Source: Flavipsychrobacter sp. (GTDB lineage: Bacteria > Bacteroidota > Bacteroidia > Chitinophagales > Chitinophagaceae). Taken from it: DNA of 64,000 bases. Where the stretch lies: contig JANINW010000018.1 of the NCBI GenBank assembly GCA_024508935.1, forward strand, positions 253,125 to 317,124. Reading direction: 5' to 3'. The stretch's first letter is position 1; each line of letters starts with the position of its first letter. Of this stretch, positions 44,077 through 53,300 are shown one piece after another. The position numbers were made by a program, and so were the translations under genes. The notes beneath the pieces are model-generated. The model was not told the origin of the DNA and ran no database searches. It worked only from the letters and a program-made list of their open reading frames with translations.

Positions 44077-45186
44077 ATGGAAAGGATGAAACGCCTGCTG
44101 CTATGCCTCGTATTTATTATTGCATGTTCATGGCATGTGTATGCGCAGGTAAATTCGGAAGAAGTACTCATCAACAGGATACTCATTACCCTGCAGCGTG
44201 GTGATGATTCTCTTTACGCTACGCTGTTCCCCAAATTTGATGAGCTATACAGGATTGCCCAAAACCTGCAGGGCACAGATGATATATCCAACCGGCGCAT
44301 AACTAATATCCGTTCCAACCCCAAACTACTGCAGCAATTCGACCCGCAGTACAACCCGGATATAATTACCGACTTTGATAACGTAAAGAAAAAAGGAAAA
44401 GACTCAGGCCTGCACTGGACGGATATGCTGCTGATGCGCTACGAACTGGAAAAGGCCATTTTGCCAAAAGAACTGATAGGTTTTGAAAAGGTAGTGCCTA
44501 TAAGAATGCAGGGATATATTTATGTGCAGGATTTGCTGACCCGCAGGGCATATATCATAGCCGTACGCGACATACACAGTTTTAACAATAAATGGTATGG
44601 CGGTCACGTGGTGAATATCCTGGAAGCAGATAATACGGATGAATACTTTGAAAAACTGGCTAAAGAGCGTAAGGTAGAAAAGCAAAAACTGCTGGAAGCA
44701 TTGTATGGTAGTGCTGATGCATCCAATCCTACCGCGGCAGACAGCGCGGCAGTAGTGAAAAAACCTGCCGTAGCTAAGGAAGAGGATGACGATGACAGGG
44801 CAAAAGCTACCAATGATGTAGTGGAACGGAAACTTTATGTAGGTAAGTTTGATAACGAGATAAGTGTAGAATTGTATATACGTTCTTTGAAAGGTGCCTG
44901 CCCCGACGCTGCCTGTGCCTGGGAAGCCATCTATAAGTTCGGCGACCAGGATGATTACCTGAAACTGGATGTAAGTAAAACACCCGACGGTAAATGGCAG
45001 TTTACAGAAGAAGATGTAGGCGTACTGGAAGTGACCATTGCAGGAGATAAAATGACCGGCTCATGGACATCTTTCAAGGATAAGACAGAATATGATGCGG
45101 TGCTTACGGAAAAGAAAGAAGTAAAGAACCGCAAGCTGTTCATGCTCGACGATATTATAGAGAACCAGGGCTACGCCAACCCCTAA
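44077..45186 (+). CDS. Secreted protein of unknown function
   Basis: A 369-residue protein with a signal peptide (residues ~1-24, MKRLLLCLVFIIACSWHVYAQ). Residues ~25-200 look like a globular domain of unknown family. A low-complexity linker at ~residues 210-250 (Ala/Asp/Val rich, with EEDDDD) is followed by a second strand-rich part (VERKLYVGKFDNEISVELYI, LDVSKTPDGKWQFTEED) ending in MLDDIIENQGYANP. No homology recognised. A hairpin with TGCAAACA/TGTTTGCA arms (45207-45229) after it may be its terminator. Confidence 0.65.
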   Translation: MERMKRLLLCLVFIIACSWHVYAQVNSEEVLINRILITLQRGDDSLYATLFPKFDELYRIAQNLQGTDDISNRRITNIRSNPKLLQQFDPQYNPDIITDFDNVKKKGKDSGLHWTDMLLMRYELEKAILPKELIGFEKVVPIRMQGYIYVQDLLTRRAYIIAVRDIHSFNNKWYGGHVVNILEADNTDEYFEKLAKERKVEKQKLLEALYGSADASNPTAADSAAVVKKPAVAKEEDDDDRAKATNDVVERKLYVGKFDNEISVELYIRSLKGACPDAACAWEAIYKFGDQDDYLKLDVSKTPDGKWQFTEEDVGVLEVTIAGDKMTGSWTSFKDKTEYDAVLTEKKEVKNRKLFMLDDIIENQGYANP

Positions 45187-45274
45187 TTATTTTCTTATAG
45201 AGCTATTGCAAACACTTAACCTGTTTGCATTGTTACATCCTGTACCTTTATCGGGTATATCATAATTTTTTTAA

Positions 45275-45281
45275 AGAGGAG
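45275..45281 (+). promoter_or_regulatory. Strong Shine-Dalgarno site
   Basis: AGAGGAG ends six bases before the AAA+ gene ATG (45288). Most genes here lack such a site, so this one stands out. Confidence 0.55.
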
Positions 45282-45287
45282 TAAAAG

Positions 45288-46814
45288 ATGCAGCAACCGT
45301 CCATTCGCACGTTTGGAGAATTGAAGAAGGCAGGATATACTGCCAGGTCAGTGAAGGAAGAGGTGAGGGAAAATCTCGTAAAAGCAATAAAAGACAATAA
45401 CACACCATTTCATGGTATATTGGGTTACGAAGACTCAGTGATACCCGATGTGGAAAGGGCTTTGTTGTCCCGCCATAATATCTTATTCCTGGGTTTGCGC
45501 GGACAGGCCAAAACACGCATGGCGCGAGAGATGGTGAACCTGCTGGATGAATGGATACCGGTGGTAGAAGGCAGTGATATCAACGACAGTCCTTTTGCAC
45601 CCATCTCTTTATTTGCCCGCAACCTGCTGGCCGAAAAAGGAGACGATACCCCAATAAACTGGCTGCACCGCAACGAACGCTATGGCGAAAAGCTGGCAAC
45701 ACCCGATGTATCTGTAGCCGACCTTATAGGCGATGTGGACCCGATAAAAGCAGCCAATATGCGGCTGAGCTTTGCAGACGAGCACGTGATACATTATGGC
45801 ATCATACCACGTTCGCACAGGGGCATATTTGTAATAAACGAACTGCCCGACCTGCAGGCACGTATACAGGTTTCGCTATTCAATATCCTGCAGGAAGGTG
45901 ATATACAGATACGCGGTTTTAAACTGCGTATGCCGCTGGATATACTGTTTGTATTCACAGCAAACCCCGAAGACTATACTAACCGGGGTAGTATTGTTAC
46001 GCCGCTTAAGGACCGTATAGAAAGCCAGATCATTACACACTATCCTAAAACAGTGCAGGTATCGCGTGCCATTACGGAGCAGGAGGCAGATGTGCTGGAA
46101 GAACAATTGCAAAAAGTAGACGTACCGGAAATGTGCAAAATGCTGATAGAGCATATTGCCATGGAAGCGCGTAAAAGTGAATATGTAGACCAAAAGAGCG
46201 GTGTGTCCGCACGCCTTACCATATCGGCATATGAGAACCTGGTAAGCACTGCAGAACTACGCGCACTGAAGCACAACAGCCCGCGGACAATGGTACGCAT
46301 AGCAGATTTCCTGGGTATAATACCATCTATTACCGGTAAAATAGAGCTGGTATATGAAGGGGAACAGGAAGGGCCGCTGAATGTAGCTTACCGCCTGCTG
46401 GGGCAGGCTATCCGTGCCTTGTTCGTTGAATATTTCCCCGATCCGCAATCGTATAAAAAAGCGGGGCGTTCACCAAAAGAAGCCAAACAGCGTAACAATC
46501 CATATCAGCCTATTATAGATTGGTTTGGTAAAGGCAACGACCTGGTATTGATGCGTGACGATACAGATGAAGCTTACAGGCAGCGCCTGTACACCGTTGA
46601 TGGCTTATACGGTGCGGTAAAGAATTTTTACCCCAATGCAGATGATGCACAGAATGCATTGCTTATGGAATTCCTGCTGCACGGTCTTTCTGAATATTCA
46701 CTCATCAGCAAAAAGGGTGTAGAAGCCGGCGGTTACAGCTTTGGTGATATACTTGGCAGCATGATGAATATGAACTTCAATGTAAGTGCCGAAGATGAGG
46801 AAGAAGATTTTTAA
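45288..46814 (+). CDS. MoxR/magnesium-chelatase-type AAA+ ATPase
   Basis: A 508-residue AAA+ ATPase resembling the ChlI/MoxR group. The Walker A-type loop is FLGLRGQAKTRM, and GIFVINELPDLQARIQVSLF is the Walker B/sensor region; a long insertion (~residues 110-160) sits between them. The C-terminal ~140 residues (to MNMNFNVSAEDEEEDF) are outside the ATPase core. Such ATPases usually act as chaperones for metal insertion or complex assembly with a von Willebrand-factor A partner gene; none is visible here. A good Shine-Dalgarno site precedes the ATG. Confidence 0.8.
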   Translation: MQQPSIRTFGELKKAGYTARSVKEEVRENLVKAIKDNNTPFHGILGYEDSVIPDVERALLSRHNILFLGLRGQAKTRMAREMVNLLDEWIPVVEGSDINDSPFAPISLFARNLLAEKGDDTPINWLHRNERYGEKLATPDVSVADLIGDVDPIKAANMRLSFADEHVIHYGIIPRSHRGIFVINELPDLQARIQVSLFNILQEGDIQIRGFKLRMPLDILFVFTANPEDYTNRGSIVTPLKDRIESQIITHYPKTVQVSRAITEQEADVLEEQLQKVDVPEMCKMLIEHIAMEARKSEYVDQKSGVSARLTISAYENLVSTAELRALKHNSPRTMVRIADFLGIIPSITGKIELVYEGEQEGPLNVAYRLLGQAIRALFVEYFPDPQSYKKAGRSPKEAKQRNNPYQPIIDWFGKGNDLVLMRDDTDEAYRQRLYTVDGLYGAVKNFYPNADDAQNALLMEFLLHGLSEYSLISKKGVEAGGYSFGDILGSMMNMNFNVSAEDEEEDF

Positions 46815-46828
46815 TGTAACATTGCTTC

Positions 46829-47221
46829 ATGCAGGATTTCTCCTCTGAAATATTTTTTAAGACTGCAAGAAGCGGCGGAAAAGGCGGGCAGAATGTAAAC
46901 AAGGTAGAGACCGCTGCCGAGGCATGGTGGCATATCGAAAGCTCTCGTTTTTTTACACCGGCAGAAAAGGAGCTGATACTTGTTAAACTGCAAAACCGCA
47001 TCAATAAAGAAGGGTACCTGATAGTAAAAAGTACGGAGACCCGCTCGCAACTGGAGAATAAGCAGATAGCGCAGCAAAAGATGGAGGCCCTCGTAGCGCA
47101 AAGCCTGGTAGTACCTAAAAAGCGCAAGGCTACAAGGCCTTCAAAAGCAGCAAAAGCTGCGAGGCTGGATAGTAAGCGTAAAGAATCGGAGAAAAAACAA
47201 ATGCGGCGTAAAGACTGGTAA
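46829..47221 (+). CDS. arfB: Alternative ribosome-rescue factor ArfB (YaeJ-type)
   Basis: A 130-residue peptidyl-tRNA hydrolase of the class I release factor type without codon-recognition domains. The catalytic GGQ is at residues 19-21 within ARSGGKGGQNVNKVET, and the basic tail (~residues 98-130, rich in Lys/Arg) would enter the empty mRNA channel of stalled ribosomes. ATG 14 bases after the AAA+ gene. Convergent with the reductase gene; only two bases separate the two stop codons. Confidence 0.9.
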   Translation: MQDFSSEIFFKTARSGGKGGQNVNKVETAAEAWWHIESSRFFTPAEKELILVKLQNRINKEGYLIVKSTETRSQLENKQIAQQKMEALVAQSLVVPKKRKATRPSKAAKAARLDSKRKESEKKQMRRKDW

Positions 47222-47223
47222 GC

Positions 47224-48327
47224 TTATCGTGCGTCGAAGTCTATTACTACACGGTCGGTCTTAGGGTGCGCCTGGCAGGTAAGCACAAAGCCTTTTTCTA
47301 CTTCGTCTTTTTCCAGTGCATAGTTCACTTCCATGTCTACAGCCCCTTCGGTTACCTTGGCACGGCAGGTGCAGCATACACCGCCTTTGCAGGCATAAGG
47401 CAGGTCGGCACCATGTTTTAGTGCAGCGTCTAGTATGCTGTCGCCATTGTAAGCCAGCTCCATGTCGAATGTAATGCCGTCGAGCGTGATGCTCACCTTG
47501 CTCATAGAGCTCGCATCCGCATTATGCTCGGCCACCCATTTTTCATGGGTTTCTTTTGGCTGATCGGGAGAGGTAAAGAGTTCTATATGAATATTGGTAG
47601 AATCCATGCCCAGGTCTACCAACTGCTGGCGTACCGATAATATCATGTCTTCCGGTCCGCAGATAAAGGCCTCGTCTACAGATTGTATATCTATTAACGT
47701 CTTGCAGAAGTCAGTACATTTTTGTGCATCTATCCGCCCGTTGAACAAAGGCACATCCATCAGCTCGCGGCTCATGATATGATACACACTCAGCCTTTCC
47801 ATATACAGGTTCTTCAGCGCTTCTATCTGTTCGCGGAAGATGATGGTATTGCGGTTGCGGTTGCCATACACCAGCGTAAAGCGGCTGCCCGGTTCGGTCT
47901 CCAGCACGCTTTTCATAATACTCATGATAGGTGTGATACCACTGCCCGCTGCAAATGCCAAATAATGTTTGGTAGCTGCATCAGTTTTCTTTGGAGAAAA
48001 TTTACCCATCGGGGTCATCACATCCAAGATATCACCCGCTTTCAATGTATCGTTGGCGTAGGTAGAGAATTTACCACCATCTACTTTTTTGATAGCCACG
48101 CGCAGTTCATTGTCTGAAGGCCCTGCGCATATAGAATAAGAACGGCGTATCTCACCACCATTCATATTAGAGCGGAATGTCAGGTATTGGCCTGGTGCAA
48201 AGCGATAGCTCTCCAGCAGTTCCTGCGGTATTTCAAATGCTACTGATACGCAATCTGCCGTTTCGGGGCGTACTTCCTTAACCTTTAACTGGTAAAACCT
48301 GGGTGTTGACATTTGCTCTGACTTCAA
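47224..48327 (-). CDS. paaE: PaaE-type flavin/2Fe-2S reductase
   Basis: A 367-residue reductase with three parts: an FAD-binding domain (RSYSICAGP, with the R-x-Y-S motif), an NADPH-binding domain (AAGSGITPIMSIM) and a C-terminal plant-type [2Fe-2S] ferredoxin domain (CKGGVCCTC, with Cys-x4-Cys-x2-Cys). This order matches PaaE/PaaK of the phenylacetyl-CoA epoxidase, which passes electrons to a diiron oxygenase. No paaABCD genes are nearby, so another oxygenase partner is possible and the symbol is tentative. Confidence 0.75.
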   Translation of the reverse strand: MKSEQMSTPRFYQLKVKEVRPETADCVSVAFEIPQELLESYRFAPGQYLTFRSNMNGGEIRRSYSICAGPSDNELRVAIKKVDGGKFSTYANDTLKAGDILDVMTPMGKFSPKKTDAATKHYLAFAAGSGITPIMSIMKSVLETEPGSRFTLVYGNRNRNTIIFREQIEALKNLYMERLSVYHIMSRELMDVPLFNGRIDAQKCTDFCKTLIDIQSVDEAFICGPEDMILSVRQQLVDLGMDSTNIHIELFTSPDQPKETHEKWVAEHNADASSMSKVSITLDGITFDMELAYNGDSILDAALKHGADLPYACKGGVCCTCRAKVTEGAVDMEVNYALEKDEVEKGFVLTCQAHPKTDRVVIDFDAR

Positions 48328-48383
48328 AAAAGTGCGTAAAACTAATTAAAAATAGGCCATTTGCTATATGATATACATCATTA

Positions 48384-50219
48384 TCAGCCCAACATATTAT
48401 CCAATTCCTCTTTGCGTATCATGGTAAACACTCTCCTGCCGTCGGGTGCATATTCGGGCTGTGTACAGGCAAAAAGCTCATCTATCAGCGCCTGCTGGGC
48501 TTCCGGCTGCATCATGGCGTTGATATTGCGCGACAGGCGGCGGGCCATATTGGCTACCAGTGTTTCAGAGCGTTTGGCAACAGCATCGCCCGATTCGTGT
48601 TTCAGTTGTTCTACTACTTCGTCCAGCACATTACGTTCCTCACCGGCCGGTAAAGAAGTGGGCACGCCCTGTACTACAAATGTGTACTGGCCGAAAGGAG
48701 AAATATCAAACCCCATCCTGGCAAGATCCGGCAGTGCTTCAGTAAGCAATAATGCATCCTGAGGCGGCAGTTCGTAAGATAACGGGAACAATAACTGTTG
48801 TGATGCAGTTTGGCCATCATTCCATTCCTGCAGCAGGCGTTCATACCATATACGTTCCTGTGCCCTGCGTATATGTATCAGCATCAGGCCCGATTTTACC
48901 GTAGTTAGCAGCATGCTGCCCTGTACCAGTAATATATTATGGCTGCTGCCCGAAGGCTGGGTATCGTGCTGTACAAGCAGCGTGGGTGCCGCCTGTTCTG
49001 TATAGTCGGGCGATGGCACAGAGGGTATAGTCTGTGCTATCTGGTATAATTCCTTCCATTGTTTCAGGCTGTCTTTTTTCTCTGCAAAATGCGCCTGGTT
49101 CTTGTTTGTGAAGGTATTGTAGAGATAGCCTTTTTCGGTATCCTGTTTTTGTTCATGTGTTACCGGCAACTGCACAGAAGACAACTGCTGTATCTCCGGG
49201 CTGAGCGTAAAGTCGAGCGAAGGTGCAATATTGTACCGTGCCAGTGCATGCTTTACCGCAGCATTCAGGTAAGTATACATCAGGCGGTCGTCTTCAAATT
49301 TCACCTCCTGTTTGGTAGGGTGTACGTTCACATCTACCCTGGCAGGGTCTACTTCCAGGAACAAAACATAGAAAGGGAATGCTTCTTTTTCTATCAGCCC
49401 TTCATAGGCATTCACTACCGCGTGGTGCAGGTACGGGTTGCGGATGAAGCGGTTATTGATAAAAAAGAACTGCATACCACGTGTACGGGCAGCAGCTTCC
49501 GGTTTCCCGATGAAGCCGGTAATATTCAGCAGGTCGGTACGCTCCTCTACAGGCACCAGGTTCTTTTCATACGAATGTCCCAGCAGGCCCACAATACGTG
49601 TTTTGAGGTTGCCTGCTTCCAGGTGAAACTGCTCTGCACCGTTATTCCATAGTTTGAATGCTACTTGCGGATGGGCCAGGGCAACTCTTGTAAACTCGTC
49701 TACTATATGGCGGAATTCGGTTGTATTACTTTTCAGGAAATGCCGCCGCGCAGGTACATTGTAGAACAGGTTTTTGATCATGATATTGGTACCCGGCGCA
49801 GTAGCACATGCTTCCTGCGATTTTACCTGTGTACCTTCAATGATTATCTGCGAGCCTATTTCGCTATCCTGCTTCCTCGTCTTCATTTCTACCTGGGCTA
49901 CCGCCGCTACCGAAGCCAGTGCCTCGCCGCGAAACCCCATGGTACGTATAGAAAAAAGGTCGTTTATATTTCTGATCTTGGAGGTCGCATGGCGTTCAAA
50001 GCTCATGCGTGCATCGGTAGGGCTCATGCCGCAGCCATTATCTATTACCTGCAGCAGTTCTTTACCGGCATCTTTTATAACCAGCTGTATTTCAGTAGCA
50101 CCGGCATCTATAGCATTTTCCAATAATTCCTTCACGGCAGAAGCAGGGCGCTGTATCACCTCTCCTGCAGCTATCTGGTTGGCTATATGGTCTGATAATA
50201 ACTCAATTACATCCGGCAC
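48384..50219 (-). CDS. mutL: DNA mismatch repair protein MutL, GTG start
   Basis: A 611-residue MutL. The N-terminal GHKL ATPase is intact: KELLENAIDAGA (catalytic Glu), VIDNGCGM, and GFRGEALASVA. A Lys/Glu-rich middle linker and the C-terminal dimerisation domain follow. In the C-terminal domain the usual endonuclease DQHA-x2-E-x4-E motif is replaced by IHIRRAQERIWYE, so nicking activity may be lost or altered. The start is GTG at 50219 (conserved V/M-P-D-V-I-E-L-L start); a longer frame to 50285 crosses a -7-type promoter element and lacks family support. It pairs with MutS, which is not in this window. Confidence 0.9.
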   Translation of the reverse strand: MPDVIELLSDHIANQIAAGEVIQRPASAVKELLENAIDAGATEIQLVIKDAGKELLQVIDNGCGMSPTDARMSFERHATSKIRNINDLFSIRTMGFRGEALASVAAVAQVEMKTRKQDSEIGSQIIIEGTQVKSQEACATAPGTNIMIKNLFYNVPARRHFLKSNTTEFRHIVDEFTRVALAHPQVAFKLWNNGAEQFHLEAGNLKTRIVGLLGHSYEKNLVPVEERTDLLNITGFIGKPEAAARTRGMQFFFINNRFIRNPYLHHAVVNAYEGLIEKEAFPFYVLFLEVDPARVDVNVHPTKQEVKFEDDRLMYTYLNAAVKHALARYNIAPSLDFTLSPEIQQLSSVQLPVTHEQKQDTEKGYLYNTFTNKNQAHFAEKKDSLKQWKELYQIAQTIPSVPSPDYTEQAAPTLLVQHDTQPSGSSHNILLVQGSMLLTTVKSGLMLIHIRRAQERIWYERLLQEWNDGQTASQQLLFPLSYELPPQDALLLTEALPDLARMGFDISPFGQYTFVVQGVPTSLPAGEERNVLDEVVEQLKHESGDAVAKRSETLVANMARRLSRNINAMMQPEAQQALIDELFACTQPEYAPDGRRVFTMIRKEELDNMLG

Positions 50220-50238
50220 GGCACTCAAAAAATTTTCA

Positions 50239-50246
50239 CAAAAGTA
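50239..50246 (-). promoter_or_regulatory. Possible -7 element of mutL
   Basis: Minus-strand TACTTTTG matches TAnnTTTG. Transcription would start near 50232, about 13 bases before the GTG start. No clear -33 element is found. Confidence 0.4.
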
Positions 50247-50289
50247 AATGTAAAGAATGGAATGGTACCGGGCTAAGAAAAACAAAAGC

Positions 50290-50297
50290 TATTTTTG
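50290..50297 (+). promoter_or_regulatory. Possible -7 element of the GH3 fusion gene
   Basis: TATTTTTG matches TAnnTTTG five bases before the ATG, so the transcript would be nearly or fully leaderless. No -33 element at the usual distance. Confidence 0.25.
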
Positions 50298-50301
50298 TTA
50301 G

Positions 50302-53300
50302 ATGGGCATTCGGAGCTACCTGGCAGCAATATTATTACTATCATTTATATCATCTGTATCTGCGCAAACGCAGACCATGCAGCAGTACCGCGCCAAACAA
50401 TTGTGGGTGGACAGCGTGTACAATAACCTGAACGATACGGAACGCATCGGCCAGTTGTTTATGGTAGCGGCCTACTCAGGCGGCAAAGATTATAATGAAG
50501 AAAAGATCGCTGCATTGATAGCTGCCCATAAAATAGGGGGGCTGATATTTATGCAGGGGACTCCCGAAGCACAAGCCGTACAGACCAACCGTTTCCAGCA
50601 GATGGCGCAGGTGCCTTTGCTGATAGGCATGGATGCAGAATGGGGACTGGGTATGCGCCTGACGGGAGTCAAAGATTTTCCGCGTGCCATGATGATAGGT
50701 GCTGCACATGATTCGGCCATGATGTACCGCGCGGGTGCGGCAGTGGCTATGCAATGCAAAAGACTGGGTGTGCATATAGACTTTGCGCCGGTGGTAGATG
50801 TAAATAATAATCCGAACAACCCCATCATCAATGCGCGGTCGTTTGGCGAAAATAAATATTGGGTAGCCCGCCTGGGACTTGCCTATATGAAAGGCCTGCA
50901 GGACAACGGCGTAATGGCCTGCGCCAAGCACTTTCCCGGGCATGGCGATACAAAAACCGACTCGCATGTAGACCTGCCAAAAATTGATAAGACATTTGCA
51001 GAACTGGATACCCTGGAATTATACCCTTTCCGTGCACTCATCAAGGCAGGTATAAAAAGCGTAATGGTGGCGCATCTTGAAGTGCCTGCATTAGGCACAG
51101 AGCCGCATATTCCCACCACTTTATCAAAAACAACCATAACAAGCATACTAAAAGGGCGGATGGGTTTTAAAGGACTTGTATTTACCGATGCCCTGAATAT
51201 GGATGGTGTGGCGAAATATTTTGAGCCTGGCGAAGTAGACGTACGTGCATTCAAGGCGGGTAACGATATGCTTTTGTTCTCGCAGAATGTACCTGTGGCT
51301 ATAGAAAAAATGATGGCGGCGCTCGCAGACAGCAGCATTACCCGTGCAGAGCTGGAACAAAGAGTGAAGAAGATACTGGCGGCAAAATATGATGCAGGCC
51401 TTTACAGGGTACAGAAAATAGACGAGTATAATGTGACCAACGATCTGAACCAATATACAGCAGCCATACGCAGCCGTATTGCCGATGCGGCTATTACACT
51501 GGTGCGCGACCGCAATAACGTGGTAGACAGGCTGGCACAGAAGGGATTGAAGATAGGCTATATAGGTGTAAATGCACAGGATAGCACCACCTTGTACGGG
51601 CAATTAAAGCAAGCCGTACCGGGCATGCTGCCTATGTGGCTGCCTAAAGGCACCAGTGACAACCGTGTGCTGACCATACTGGATACAATGACCAACCGTA
51701 ATGACCTGAATATAGTGGCCATACACAATATGGCATTTTATCCCGGCAGCAGTGGTAACCATGGCCTTGACGACCGGCAGGTAGCATTTCTGAAACAACT
51801 GGAGGCCCGTAAGGATGTAATGATTGTTTTGCTAGGTAACGCCTATTGGCTGAAGAATATTTGCAATATCGGTTCGGCATTAGTTACCTATGAAGATGAC
51901 AGCATAACAGAAACCATTGCAGCAAGAGTGCTGCTAAGAAAAGAAGATGCCAAGGGCAGCCTGCCCGTTACGCCTTGCGATGGCATGGTTACGGAAGGCC
52001 GGTCTACATTGCTGGTCAATGTAGCACCTTCAGAGCCGGCACAGCAATTGAAGGGAACCATATTTGCTGAAGATGCAGGTGTGGTAAACAAACTGGCGCT
52101 GGATAAACTCAATATGTTCATACAGAGAAGTATATCCGACGGTGCCTTCCCTGGCTGCCAGCTGGTAGCGGCAAAAGATGGCATCGTGTTTTATAACAAG
52201 GCATATGGGTATTACGACTATAATAAGTCCATACCTATAGATACCAATACCTTGTTTGATGTGGCTTCGGTTACAAAAGTGCTTTCTACAACACTGGCCG
52301 TAATGCGTTTGTACGAACAGGGAAAACTGGACCTTAATAAAACTGCAGGTGATTACCTGCCTATAACAAAAGGAACGGATAAGGCTAACCTGCGTATAAA
52401 AGATATGCTGCTGCACCAGGCAGGCCTGAAAAGCTGGATACCTTTTTACAAAGAGACTATGGATGATAAGGGAAACCTGAGGTCTGAACTGTATAGCAAA
52501 GTGATGAATGATAAATTCAGCATACAGGTAGCAAAAGACCTGTATTTAAGGAATGATTATGTAGACACTATATGGAGCACCATACTGAATAGCCCGCTGG
52601 AGAATAAAGGCAAATATGTGTACAGCGACCTTGATTTTTATTTCCTGGCGGCTATCGTACAGCAAATAACCGGTAAGCGGATAGATGCCTATGTTGAGGA
52701 GCAATTCTACAAGCCGTTAGGACTGAAGCGTACTACTTACCTGCCTTTGAAGAAATTTAAAGAAACAGAAATTGCGGCTACCGAGAATGACCTGTTTTTC
52801 CGTAAGCAAAATATACGCGGCTATGTGCATGACCAGGGTGCAGCACTATTGGGCGGTGTAGCCGGTCACGCAGGTTTATTCTCTACCGGCAGCGATGTGG
52901 CGGTGATCTTCCAGATGCTGATGAATAAGGGTGAGTATAAAAATAAGCGCTATTTCAAAAAGGAAACAGTAGATTATTTTACTGCTTACAATTCGCGTAT
53001 CAGCCGCAGGGGGCTTGGCTTTGACAAACCATCGGCCGATAAAGATGATGCAGGGCCTGCCGGCAACAGGGTCAGCGGTTATGCTTTTGGCCACCAGGGT
53101 TTTACCGGCACCTGTGCCTGGGCCGATCCCGAAACAGGTGTGGTATTTGTCTTTTTATCGAACAGGGTATATCCTTCACCAGACAACGGGCTTATCAACA
53201 AATTGAGCGTGCGCACCATAGCACAGGATTATATTTATGAAGCATTAGGTTTCCCGATCAACAGCAACAGGCCTGAAGTATATAAAGCACAATTGTCATC

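Noticed and set aside
50220-50285. N-terminal extension of mutL to 50285
   Set aside because: The added residues are not in the family, and the likely promoter lies within them; the conserved P-D-V-I start follows GTG at 50219.
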